Below, one piece after another: positions 22,073 to 31,203 of a stretch of DNA of 64,000 nt; positions within the stretch are counted from its first letter, which is position 1; each line of letters begins with the position of its first letter. Made by a program: the position numbers and the translations under genes. Source of the DNA: JAGSOU01 sp049974865 (GTDB lineage: Bacteria; Pseudomonadota; Alphaproteobacteria; Rhodobacterales; Rhodobacteraceae); NCBI GenBank assembly GCA_049974865.1, contig JBNGCX010000009.1, positions 14,474 to 78,473 of the forward strand. Direction: 5' to 3'. The notes below the pieces were generated by a model that saw only the letters and a list, made by a program, of their open reading frames with translations, was not told the DNA's origin and did no database searches.

Positions 22073-24757
22073 ATGACTTTCGTCGTAAACATGCAGATAA
22101 CCGCCGACGGCAAGATCGCCAAGGCCGAGATCCGCGACCTCAAGACCGAGCAGCAAGGTCTGGCCGGCGCGACGAAGCGCGCCAGTGCGGCCGGAAAAGA
22201 GGGTGCGGCCAGCAACCGGAAGGTCGGGTCCTCCGCGCGTGACGCTGCATCGGACGTCCAGGCGCTCTCCGCGGCTCAGCGTGAGAATGCCCGCGTCGCC
22301 GGAACCATGCGGCGTTCGACCCAACTGTCGGCCGGGGCGGTCGGAAACCTCACCGCCCAGTTCAACGACATCGGGCTGATGCTGGCGGCCGGTCAAAACC
22401 CCCTTCAGCTGGCCATTCAGCAGGGCACCCAGATCACCCAGGTGATCGGCCCCATGGGCGCGGCAGGCGCCGCGCGCGCCCTGGGCGCCGGGCTCATGTC
22501 CATGCTGAGCCCGATCAACCTGATCACGATCGGCTCCATCGCCGCCGGTGCTGCCTTTACCCAATGGCTGGTCAGCGGCAAGGACAACATGGAAGACCTG
22601 ACCAGCATGGCGGACGATTTCGCCGACTCGGTCGACGCCTATCTTCAGCGGCTGAAGGAGTCGCGCGGAGATCTGGCCATTCTGCGCGGTGAGTTCGGCG
22701 CGATGGCCGAGGCCGCCCGAACTGATTTCGAACGCTTGGCCGAGAGCAATCGTCGTAAGACCCTCGACCAGGCAGACGCGATGGCAACGACGCTCACCGG
22801 GGGTTACGGCGAGTATTCTCAGATGCACCAGCTCGTCGCGATCGGTGAGCAGTTCGATCTGCACCTGGATGGCATCAACCGCAAGATAGATCGCGAAATT
22901 ATCGGCAAGCTGGCAGGTGCGTATAGCCAGCTCGACGCCTCGGTCGGTGGGTCGCTGGAGGTCCGCATTGCCGCCTTTGAGCGGATCATCGAGGTCTACG
23001 AGGAAGCGGCCGCCGCCCGCCGGGGTGTTTCGGAAGAAGAGGACGCGACGCTCCAGGGTTTAATTGGAATGGTCAATCAACTTCGGCGCATGAACGCGGC
23101 CGAAGGCCCCAACTTCGCCGATCTCGATACCTACCGGGAGATGCGCGAGGAGCTGACGCAGCAGGCAACGATCCAGAGGCTGATCGCGCAATACGGCCGG
23201 GACTCGTCCATGGTCGAGCGGGAACGCCTCGCGCAGGAGCGCGAACGCCAACAGATCCTGATCCAGAGCCTGGACATCTCGGAGACGGCCAAGCAGGCGC
23301 TCATGAGCTTGTGGGACAAGGCCAACCCCGGCGGCGAGGCGTTCGCCAAGCATCTCGACAAGGTCGAGGCGACCCTGGACAAGATCATCGCCGATCAACA
23401 GAAGGACCTTGCCGGCGCCCAGGCGCGCCTCGCCAGCCTTCAGGAGGAGGCCGCGATCCGGCAGGCCATCGCGACATATGGCGAGGACAGCGTGGAGGTG
23501 GCCCGGCTCATGGCGGCCGCCGAGCGGCGGGTGTTCGAGGAATACGTCGCGCAGCTTCAGGTCGCGGATCCCCTGAAGCAGGCCCTGCTCGAGGCTTGGG
23601 ACAATGCCAAGGGGCTGGCGGGCACCGACATCGCCTCGGGCATTGCCGCCGCCAGATCCGAGGCCCGCGCCATGGCCGACGAGATCATGCGCGCCCTGGA
23701 TGCGTCGCAGGCCCTCGCGGCGCAGGGGCGCTATGCCCTCGAAGACGCCGAGCTGCGGCTCGAGTATGCCAACGACCCGGTCGAACTGGCCCGGCAGCAG
23801 GGCATTCGGCGGATGCAGCGCACGCAAGGTGTGCGTCGGGAGGGTGCGGATGCCGCCGAGCTGGCCGCGCTCGATGCCGAGGCCGTGCGATACGGCAACG
23901 TCCAGGCGGAAATCGCGCGCAGGAACCAGCAGCGCCTGGAAACGCTGAAATCCTCCCGTGGCCGCGGATCCCGCGCCGAACGCGACGAGGTCGAGCGCCT
24001 GATCGAGGCCAAGCGCCTTGAGCTTGATATCATGCGCGAGACGGACCCCGTGGCGAAGGAGATGCTGCGCAACCGCGAGGCGCTCAAGAACGCCACCACC
24101 GCGCAGACGGAAGAGCTGGAACAGCTCATCGCGCAGGAGATCGCCTACCAGGACATCCTGCAACAGCGCGAGCTGCTGACCAGCGTGGCCTATGACGCGA
24201 TCGACGGGCTGATCCGACGCGGCGAGTCGCTGGCCGATGTCTGGCTGCGCGCGGCCGACGCGATCTACGAGGCATTCCTCCAGGCCACACTTCTGGGCGA
24301 AGGGCCGCTGGCCGGGATGTTCGGCACCAGCGGCGGCGGCGGCATCCTTGGCAGCCTGGCCGAGATCATCATCCCCGGCAACGCCGAGGGCGGCTACCAG
24401 ACCGGCCGCGGCGGCCCGAAGGACGACAAGAAGGTGATCCGGGTCTCGCCGGGCGAGTACGTGGTCAACGCCGCGGCGACGGCCCGCAACCGTCACCTGC
24501 TGGAGGCGATCAACAGCGGCGCGCCCATGCTGGCGCCGGGTTTTGCCGCCGGCGGGGCCTTCATGGCATCGCCGCCGGTGCGGCCTGCGGCGCGTTCCGA
24601 TCGCCTGCCGGAATATGAGCCCGCCTACGGCTACGGCGCGATGCAGATCAACAACTTCCACATTTCCACGCCGAGCGCGCGGGCCTTCGCCGGCGACCGG
24701 GTCCGGGTCGCCCGTGGCGCGCGCAAGGTGCTGGCGCAGGCCGGGAGGTATGCATGA
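22073..24757 (+). CDS. tail tape measure protein
   Basis: An 894-residue tape measure that sets tail length and is ejected with DNA. The N-terminal part (FVVNMQITADGKIAKAEIRD, then a Ser/Ala-rich stretch) leads to the conserved NDIGLMLAAGQNPLQLAIQQ region followed by GTQITQVIGPMG and a hydrophobic glycine-rich segment (INLITIGSIAAGAAFTQWLV). A long helical, coiled-coil region of about 600 residues follows, then a glycine-rich C-terminus with PGEYVVNAAATARNRHLLEA. It lies right after the frameshifted chaperone and overlaps the next gene by ATGA. Confidence 0.9.
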   Translation: MTFVVNMQITADGKIAKAEIRDLKTEQQGLAGATKRASAAGKEGAASNRKVGSSARDAASDVQALSAAQRENARVAGTMRRSTQLSAGAVGNLTAQFNDIGLMLAAGQNPLQLAIQQGTQITQVIGPMGAAGAARALGAGLMSMLSPINLITIGSIAAGAAFTQWLVSGKDNMEDLTSMADDFADSVDAYLQRLKESRGDLAILRGEFGAMAEAARTDFERLAESNRRKTLDQADAMATTLTGGYGEYSQMHQLVAIGEQFDLHLDGINRKIDREIIGKLAGAYSQLDASVGGSLEVRIAAFERIIEVYEEAAAARRGVSEEEDATLQGLIGMVNQLRRMNAAEGPNFADLDTYREMREELTQQATIQRLIAQYGRDSSMVERERLAQERERQQILIQSLDISETAKQALMSLWDKANPGGEAFAKHLDKVEATLDKIIADQQKDLAGAQARLASLQEEAAIRQAIATYGEDSVEVARLMAAAERRVFEEYVAQLQVADPLKQALLEAWDNAKGLAGTDIASGIAAARSEARAMADEIMRALDASQALAAQGRYALEDAELRLEYANDPVELARQQGIRRMQRTQGVRREGADAAELAALDAEAVRYGNVQAEIARRNQQRLETLKSSRGRGSRAERDEVERLIEAKRLELDIMRETDPVAKEMLRNREALKNATTAQTEELEQLIAQEIAYQDILQQRELLTSVAYDAIDGLIRRGESLADVWLRAADAIYEAFLQATLLGEGPLAGMFGTSGGGGILGSLAEIIIPGNAEGGYQTGRGGPKDDKKVIRVSPGEYVVNAAATARNRHLLEAINSGAPMLAPGFAAGGAFMASPPVRPAARSDRLPEYEPAYGYGAMQINNFHISTPSARAFAGDRVRVARGARKVLAQAGRYA

Positions 24758-25374
24758 GTTTTCTCGACGACGTGATCTTTCCGGTTCACATCTCCAAGGG
24801 TTCGGTCGGCGGGCCGGAATGGGAGGTGGAGATCGTGCAGCTCGAAAGCGGGCACGAGGAACGCAACACGCCCTGGTCGGCGCCCCTGCGCAGCTACGAC
24901 GTCAAATACGGGATCCGCACCAAGAACGAGCTCTACGAAGTGCTGGAACTCTACAAGGTCGCCCTGGGGGCGCTGAAGGGCTTTCGCTATCTCGACTGGG
25001 CCGACTACAAGAGCTGCCCGCCCGACGACGCTTACACCGAGCTCGACCAGGTGCTGGGCACCGGCGACGGCGCGACCACCAGCTTCGAGATCTGGAAGAG
25101 CTACTCGGTCGGCCCGCACGAGCACCTGCGCCGGATCCACAAGCCCTATGAGATCGCCGTGGCGGCCGACGGCACGACCGTCAGCTCTGGCATGACTGTC
25201 GACATGGCCACCGGCAACGTCACCTTCGACACCGCCCCGGCCGCCGGCGTCGCGCTGACCTGGGGCGGCCTGTTCCACGTCCCCGTGCGCTTCGACGGCA
25301 AGCTGAACCAGATGACGCTGAACGGGAAGATCAACGATATCCCCTCGATCCCGCTGCAGGAGCTCCGGCTATGA
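24754..25374 (+). CDS. DUF2460 tail protein (GTA gene 12-like, distal tail)
   Basis: A 206-residue DUF2460 protein like gene-transfer-agent ORFg12, a distal tail component linking tube and baseplate. It shows FLDDVIFPVHISKGSVGGPE, YDVKYGIRTKNELYEVLELY followed by KVALGALKGFRYLDWADYK, and the C-terminal FHVPVRFDGKLNQMTLNGKI with PSIPLQELR. It overlaps the tape measure and the next gene by ATGA, and begins the four-gene GTA-like tail-tip cassette. Confidence 0.9.
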   Translation: MSFLDDVIFPVHISKGSVGGPEWEVEIVQLESGHEERNTPWSAPLRSYDVKYGIRTKNELYEVLELYKVALGALKGFRYLDWADYKSCPPDDAYTELDQVLGTGDGATTSFEIWKSYSVGPHEHLRRIHKPYEIAVAADGTTVSSGMTVDMATGNVTFDTAPAAGVALTWGGLFHVPVRFDGKLNQMTLNGKINDIPSIPLQELRL

Positions 25375-26252
25375 AGACGGTTTCAACGGCCCTTCAAGCC
25401 CATCTTGACAGCGGCGTAACCACGCTCTGCTGGTGCTGGCGGCTGGAGCGCAAGGACGGCACGGTGATGGGCTTCTCCGACCACGACCGGCCGCTCACCT
25501 TCGATGGCATCACCTACGAGCCCAGCACCGGGCTCTCGCCCGCGCAAATCTCCGCTTCGGACGATCTGGCCGTCGATGCCATGGAGACGCAGGGCGTCCT
25601 GCGCTCCGACCGGATCACCGAGACCGATATCCTCGCCGGCCTGTGGGACAACGCCACGGCCGAGGTCTGGCGGGTGAACTGGGCGGATACCAACCAGCGG
25701 TTGCTGATGCGCTCGGCCAGCCTCGGGCAGATCCGCCGGGGCAAGGTGGCCTTCGTGGCCGAGATCCGCTCGCTCTCCCACCTGCTGACCCAGACGACGG
25801 GGCGGACCTATCAGTATGCCTGCGATGCCGAGCTTGGCGATGCGCGCTGTGGCGTGAACCTCGGCGATCCGGCCTACAATGGTGCGGGCGTGGTCGGCGT
25901 GGTGAGCCGTGACCGCGTCTTCACCGCGACTGGCCTCGACGGCTTCGCAACTGGCCTCTTCGCCTACGGCAAGGTCTCCTGGATCAGCGGCGCGAATGCC
26001 GGGCTGAAGCATCAGGTCACCGGCCATAGCTACGACGGCGCGACCGTTACCCTGTCGCTGCTGGAGGCGCCGGTGCGGGCGATCTCGGCCGGCGACCAGT
26101 TCACCGTGACGGCCGGCTGCTCCAAGGCAGTAGAGGACTGCGTCAGTTTCGCGAACATCCTCAACTTCCGCGCATTCCCGGACATCCCGCCCAGCGACAC
26201 CGTCATCCGCTTTGCCCGCGAGGACGGCTCAAACAGCGGAGAGACCCTGTGA
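25371..26252 (+). CDS. DUF2163 tail-tip hub protein (GTA gene 13-like)
   Basis: A 293-residue DUF2163 protein corresponding to GTA ORFg13, the hub at the tail tip. It starts with LQAHLDSGVTTLCWCWRLER and GFSDHDRPLTFDGITYEPST. The C-terminal domain has cysteines at 151, 160, 250 and 257 (YACDAELGDARC; GCSKAVEDC). Four such cysteines in phage tail-tip proteins like lambda gpL hold a 4Fe-4S cluster, so one is likely here. It overlaps the genes before and after. Confidence 0.9.
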   Translation: MKTVSTALQAHLDSGVTTLCWCWRLERKDGTVMGFSDHDRPLTFDGITYEPSTGLSPAQISASDDLAVDAMETQGVLRSDRITETDILAGLWDNATAEVWRVNWADTNQRLLMRSASLGQIRRGKVAFVAEIRSLSHLLTQTTGRTYQYACDAELGDARCGVNLGDPAYNGAGVVGVVSRDRVFTATGLDGFATGLFAYGKVSWISGANAGLKHQVTGHSYDGATVTLSLLEAPVRAISAGDQFTVTAGCSKAVEDCVSFANILNFRAFPDIPPSDTVIRFAREDGSNSGETL

Positions 26253-26674
26253 GCGCCCGGCCCGAAATCGTCATCGCCGCGGCGCGCGGCTGGCTGGGCA
26301 CGCCCTACCATGACCAGGCCAGCCTGAAGGGCGTGGGCACGGATTGCCTCGGGCTGCTGCGCGGCGTCTGGCGCGAGGTCGTGGGCGAGGAACCCATGCC
26401 CGTTCCGCCCTATACCCGCAGCTGGGGCGAGATCGCGCCGCGCGACCGGCTGATCGAGGCGGCCGAGGCCTGCATGCACCGCGCCCCGCTTCAGCCCGGC
26501 GCGGTGCTGATCTTCCGCATGCGCCCACGCGCGGTCGCCAAGCATTGCGGCATCATGGTGGAGGGCGACCGGTTCATCCACGCGCGCGAAGGTCTGGGCG
26601 TCATCGAGGAGGCGTTGTCAGGCCCCTGGCGCCGGCGCATCGCGGCCACCTTCGTGTATCCGGAGGGCCGCTGA
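26249..26674 (+). CDS. NlpC/P60 tail peptidase (GTA gene 14-like)
   Basis: A 141-residue NlpC/P60 cysteine peptidase that would cut peptidoglycan peptides as the tail crosses the cell wall. The triad is Cys33 in GTDCLGL, His99 in AKHCGIMV and His111 in FIHARE; the start GWLGTPYHDQASLKGVGTDC is typical. This matches GTA ORFg14. Start and stop overlap both neighbours (ATGA; TGATG), so the four tail-tip genes are co-translated. Confidence 0.9.
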   Translation: MSARPEIVIAAARGWLGTPYHDQASLKGVGTDCLGLLRGVWREVVGEEPMPVPPYTRSWGEIAPRDRLIEAAEACMHRAPLQPGAVLIFRMRPRAVAKHCGIMVEGDRFIHAREGLGVIEEALSGPWRRRIAATFVYPEGR

Positions 26675-29600
26675 TGGCGACGCTCGCGCTTGGCATCGCA
26701 GGCAAGGCGGTCGGGTCGGCGATCGGCGGATCGATCCTCGGCGCCAGCGCCTCGGCGATCGGCGGCTTCATCGGCTCCTCGATCGGCCGGGTGGTCGACC
26801 AGGCGCTCTTCGGCCAGTCGATCACCAACGAGGGCCAGGCGCTCGACAGCCTGAAGGTCACCACCTCAACCGAGGGCGTGGTGATCCCGACCGTCTACGG
26901 CCGGATCCGCGTCGGCGGCAACATCATCTGGGCGACCGACTTCCGCCACGAGGTGAACAAGAAGAAGCGCGGCGGCAAGGGCGGCGGCCCATCGGTCACG
27001 ACCAAGGAACACCTCTACTTCGCCTCCTTCGCCATGGGGCTTTGCGAGGGCGAGATCACCGGCATCGGCCGGATCTGGGCCGATGGCGAGCCGCTCGACA
27101 CGTCGGAGCTGACGGTGCGCTGGTATCCCGGCAGCGAGACGCAGGGGCAGGATCCCCTGATCGTGTCGCACCTGGGCGCCGACCGGACGCCGGCCTACCG
27201 GGGCCTCGCCTATATCGTGTTCGACGATCTGCCGCTCGAGGATTTCGGCAACCGGATCCCACAGATATCGGTCGAGGTGTTCCGGCCGCTGGCCGATCCC
27301 GACACGGCCGAGGGCATGGTCGAGGCGGTCTGCATGATCCCGGGCTCGGGCGAGTTCGCGCTGGCCACCGAGAACATCCAGGAGGGCAGCAACGGCGCGA
27401 CGTCCACCGAGAACAGCCACGCCCAGACCGGCGCGACCGATGCGGTGATCTCGATTGACCAACTGGAGGCATTGGGGCCGAACGTCAAATCCGTCTCCCT
27501 GGTGGTCAGTTGGTTCGGCGACGATCTGCGGGCCGGGGACTGCACGATCCGCCCCGGTGTCGAAACCAGCAGCAAGAACACCTCGCCCGTGTCCTGGTCG
27601 GTCAACGGCCTGGACCGGGGATCGGCCTACCTGGTCAGCCAGGACGCCCTCGGCAACCCGGTCTATGGCGGCACGCCATCCGATCAGTCGGTGATCCAGG
27701 CGATCACCGAGTTGAAGGCGCGCGGCATCAAGGTCACTTTCTACCCGTTCATCCTGATGGAAGTGCCGGACGGCAACACGCTGCCCGATCCATATTCGGA
27801 CAACGCCGCGACCATCGGGCAGCCCGCCCTGCCATGGCGCGGCCGGATCACCTGCTCGCCGGCGCCGGGCTACGCCGGCACGGTCGACAAGACCGCCACG
27901 GCGGCCACCCAGATCGACGCCTTTTTCGGCAATGCCCAGGGCAGCGATTTTACGGTGACGGCCGACAGCGTGTCCTGGGTCGGGGACCCCAGCGACTGGG
28001 GCTACCGCCGGATGATCCTGCACTATGCCTTCCTCTGCGCGCTGGCGGGCGGCGTGGACGCCTTCCTCATCGGCTCGGAGCTTCGCGGGATCACCCAAGT
28101 GCGCTCGGGCGGCACCGGGCCGTTTCCCGGGGTCGATCAGCTGAGGACGCTGGCGGCCGATGCGCGCGCGATCGTCAGTGCCCCTGTCGAGCTGGTGGTG
28201 TCGCCGGCGAGCGGCCTGAAGCAAGACCGGGGTGTCGCCTACCAGTATTTCCCGCCCACCTACGATCAGTGGGTGTTCGATAAATCGAGCGGCGAGACGC
28301 CGAACTGGAACGTGTTCACCCCGAGCCAGCCCTATGGCGACACCAACCTGACGGTGGGGCGCAACACCGGGGATTTCCAGGCGTCCTTCGACTTCGACGT
28401 GTCGGGCTACCCCGATGGCACTCAGTTCACCTTCAGCGACGTGGCCACGGTGACGGCCGTGAGCACCTCTGTTCCGGACTGGAACGACCAGATCACCGTG
28501 CGCAGCTATACCGACACCGAGACGACGAACCTCGATGGCAGCGGCAACATGGTGTCCGGCGGAACCGTGATCGCGAACCGCAATTTGGTCGCCTCCGGTC
28601 AGAACGGGACCGTCATCAACCGCTCGATCACCTTCACAAAGCCCGCCGGGGCGAAGATGATCAGGATCTGGTCCTCTGTGCCGGGCGTCTATTACCTTTT
28701 CAGCAGCGTTTGGCGGCATGTGCAGTTCGGCCAGCAATCGCTGGTCGAGACCGTTCAAACCGGCCTCGCCAAGATCGGCTACGCGGCCGATTGGTCCGAG
28801 TACCACAGCTACCGTCCCGCGGACGGCTCGGGCGACGTCTTCTTCAACCTTGATCCGCTCTGGGCCGACGGCAATATCGACTTCATCGGGATCGACAACT
28901 ACCTGCCGATCGCCGACTGGCGCGACGGCTGGGATCACCTCGACGCGCAGGTGGCCGGCACGATCTACGACCTCGACTATCTGCGCTCCAATATCGAGGG
29001 CGGCGAGTATTTCGACTGGTACTACGCCAGCGACGCCGATCGCGATGCGCAGATCCGCTCGCCGATCACCGACGGGGCCTATGGCAAGCCGTGGGTCTTC
29101 GCCAACAAGGACCTGCGCAGCTGGTGGCTGAACGATCACTACGATCGCCCGGCCGGCGCCGAGTCCGCCGCGGCGACATCCTGGACCCCGCAGTCGAAGC
29201 CGATCGTGTTCACCGAGATCGGCTGCCCCGCCGTCGATCGCGGGCCGAACCAGCCGAACGTCTTCTACGACCCCAAGAGCTCGGAAAGCGCGCTGCCGCA
29301 TTACTCGCGCGGATGGCGCGACGATGCCGTGCAGCGCGCCTATTTCGAGGCCGTCTACGGCTATTGGGGTGAGGCGGCCAACAACCCGACCTCGGCCGTC
29401 TACGGCGAGCCGATGATCGACATGGCGCAATGCGCGGCCTGGGCGTGGGACGCGCGGCCCTATCCGTTCTTCCCGGCGCTCGGCGAGGTCTGGGCCGATG
29501 GTGCGAACTGGCGCCTCGGTCACTGGCTGACCGGGCGGCTGGGCGCGGTGTCGCTCAAGGCCCTGGTGCGCCAGCTCTGCCTCGATGCGGGCCTCTCGGC

Positions 29601-31203
29601 CGCGCAGATCGACGTGGACGGGCTCTGGGGCGCGGTCGAGGGCTACGCCGTGACGGCCGTGCAGGGCCGGCGCAGCTCGCTCGAGGAGCTGGCGCGCCAT
29701 TTCCGCTTCGACGGGGTGGAGAGCGGCGGCCGCCTGCTGTTCCGCATGCGTGCCCGAGGCGCCGACGTCACGGTCACGACCGATGACCTGGTCGCGCAGG
29801 AAGAGGGCAGCGTGATCGAACTGACCCGGGGCCAGGAGACCGAGCTGCCGCAGGGCCTCAAATGGCGCGTGCAGCGCTCCGACGAGGCCTATGACGATGT
29901 CCAGGTCGAGGCTCGCCGGCCGACCGTGGACAGCGCCCGGATCAACACCGACAGATTCCCCTTCGCCGTTCCGCCCGAGGAGGCCTCGCGCCGCTGCTGG
30001 TGGGCGCTGACCGAGGCCTGGCTGGAGATGGAGATGTCCTCCTTCGCGCTGCCGCCCTCGCTGATGCGGCTCGATCCGGGCGACGTGGTCGGGCTGCAGC
30101 ATGACGGGCGCACCGTGCTCTACCGCCAGCGCCAGATCGCCGACGACGGCGCGATCATGGTCGAGGCGGTGCGGCATGAGCGCGAGACCTATGAGCTGCC
30201 CTCCGGCCCGCGGCCGCGCAACCGCCTGCGCTCGGCCGTGGTCTACGGCGCACCCGTGTTCAAGATCATGGACCTGCCCCAGATCACCGAGAGCCATAGC
30301 GGGCTCAGCCCGCTCGTCGCCGCCTGGGCCAAGCCCTGGCCCGGCGAAATGGCGCTCTGGCGCGGTGCAACGGTCGACGAGGTCGACTATGTCGATGGGA
30401 TCACCGTCCCGGCCACCGTCGGCGCCCTGGTCAACGATCTGCCGGCCGGGCCTGTCGGCCGGTTCGATCACGGCAACGAGATGCTGATCGACCTGGCCGA
30501 CGGCGCGCTGGCCAGCGTCAGCGACGAGGTGATGTTCGCCGGCGCCAACGCCTTCGCGATCGAGGCCGCGCCCGGGCAGTGGGAAGTCGTCCAGGCGGCG
30601 ACGGCCGAGCTGGTCCAGGCCGGGCGCTACCGCCTGACCCGCCTGCTGCGCGGCCAACGGGGCACCGAGGCCGAGATGGGCGACCCGGCGCCGGCCGGGG
30701 CGGCGGTGGTCCTGCTGGAAACCAGCCTGTTCGAGCTGCCCATCACGCGCGCCGATATCGGCATCCCCTATGGCTGGCACCTGCGCCCGGCGACGAGCAA
30801 CGACCCGGACGCCTTCACCTCGATCGACTTCACGGCCGCCGGCCTGGGGCTGCGGACCTTCCCGCCGGCGCATCCGCGCGCGCAGCTCGATTCCGCGACC
30901 GGGGCGATCGAGCTCGGCTGGATCCGGCAGGATCGCAAGCCCTCGGCCGACAGCTGGAATGTCGCGGTGCCCATGTCCGAGGATGCCGAGAGCTACGAGC
31001 TGGAGATCCTGAGCCTCGACGGCACCACGGTCCTGCGCACGGTAACGGACCTTTCAACGCCCTCTTACAGCTACGCCCAGGCCGACCAGACCGCCGACTA
31101 TGGCGCCCCGGTCGGCACGCTGCGCCTGCGCCTCTACCAGATCGGCGCGCTGGGCCGCGGCACGCCCCTTGAAACCACGCTCAGCGTTACGGAGGCCACA
31201 TGA
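26674..31203 (+). CDS. giant tail-tip/host-interaction protein (GTA gene 15-like) with TIM barrel
   Basis: A 1509-residue homologue of GTA ORFg15 (the megatron of the baseplate). The N-terminus is a Gly/Ala-rich hydrophobic stretch (ALGIAGKAVGSAIGGSILGA) followed by the DSLKVTTSTEGVVIPTVYGR beta part. A GTA-type TIM barrel runs from about residue 270, with NVKSVSLVVSWFGDDLRAGD, LKARGIKVTFYPFILMEVPD, FLIGSELRGIT and IDFIGIDNYLPIADWRDGW. Then come a phage-tail-3-like region and a C-terminal Rcc01698-like part. Residues about 503-699 break the barrel between ADARAIVSA and KIGYAADWSEY and look like an inserted beta domain. Confidence 0.9.
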   Translation: MATLALGIAGKAVGSAIGGSILGASASAIGGFIGSSIGRVVDQALFGQSITNEGQALDSLKVTTSTEGVVIPTVYGRIRVGGNIIWATDFRHEVNKKKRGGKGGGPSVTTKEHLYFASFAMGLCEGEITGIGRIWADGEPLDTSELTVRWYPGSETQGQDPLIVSHLGADRTPAYRGLAYIVFDDLPLEDFGNRIPQISVEVFRPLADPDTAEGMVEAVCMIPGSGEFALATENIQEGSNGATSTENSHAQTGATDAVISIDQLEALGPNVKSVSLVVSWFGDDLRAGDCTIRPGVETSSKNTSPVSWSVNGLDRGSAYLVSQDALGNPVYGGTPSDQSVIQAITELKARGIKVTFYPFILMEVPDGNTLPDPYSDNAATIGQPALPWRGRITCSPAPGYAGTVDKTATAATQIDAFFGNAQGSDFTVTADSVSWVGDPSDWGYRRMILHYAFLCALAGGVDAFLIGSELRGITQVRSGGTGPFPGVDQLRTLAADARAIVSAPVELVVSPASGLKQDRGVAYQYFPPTYDQWVFDKSSGETPNWNVFTPSQPYGDTNLTVGRNTGDFQASFDFDVSGYPDGTQFTFSDVATVTAVSTSVPDWNDQITVRSYTDTETTNLDGSGNMVSGGTVIANRNLVASGQNGTVINRSITFTKPAGAKMIRIWSSVPGVYYLFSSVWRHVQFGQQSLVETVQTGLAKIGYAADWSEYHSYRPADGSGDVFFNLDPLWADGNIDFIGIDNYLPIADWRDGWDHLDAQVAGTIYDLDYLRSNIEGGEYFDWYYASDADRDAQIRSPITDGAYGKPWVFANKDLRSWWLNDHYDRPAGAESAAATSWTPQSKPIVFTEIGCPAVDRGPNQPNVFYDPKSSESALPHYSRGWRDDAVQRAYFEAVYGYWGEAANNPTSAVYGEPMIDMAQCAAWAWDARPYPFFPALGEVWADGANWRLGHWLTGRLGAVSLKALVRQLCLDAGLSAAQIDVDGLWGAVEGYAVTAVQGRRSSLEELARHFRFDGVESGGRLLFRMRARGADVTVTTDDLVAQEEGSVIELTRGQETELPQGLKWRVQRSDEAYDDVQVEARRPTVDSARINTDRFPFAVPPEEASRRCWWALTEAWLEMEMSSFALPPSLMRLDPGDVVGLQHDGRTVLYRQRQIADDGAIMVEAVRHERETYELPSGPRPRNRLRSAVVYGAPVFKIMDLPQITESHSGLSPLVAAWAKPWPGEMALWRGATVDEVDYVDGITVPATVGALVNDLPAGPVGRFDHGNEMLIDLADGALASVSDEVMFAGANAFAIEAAPGQWEVVQAATAELVQAGRYRLTRLLRGQRGTEAEMGDPAPAGAAVVLLETSLFELPITRADIGIPYGWHLRPATSNDPDAFTSIDFTAAGLGLRTFPPAHPRAQLDSATGAIELGWIRQDRKPSADSWNVAVPMSEDAESYELEILSLDGTTVLRTVTDLSTPSYSYAQADQTADYGAPVGTLRLRLYQIGALGRGTPLETTLSVTEAT

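Noticed and set aside
26866..30873. A 1335-codon antisense frame within the giant tail gene
   Set aside because: Low-complexity, His/Arg/Asp-rich shadow; no ribosome-binding site or family sequence, and the + strand has clear GTA gp15 motifs.
20433..31203. A gene transfer agent cluster
   Set aside because: Although the tail-tip genes resemble GTA ORFg12-15, the upstream transposase, MuB, Mor, gp28 and gp29 genes and the right-end methylase show a complete Mu-like phage.
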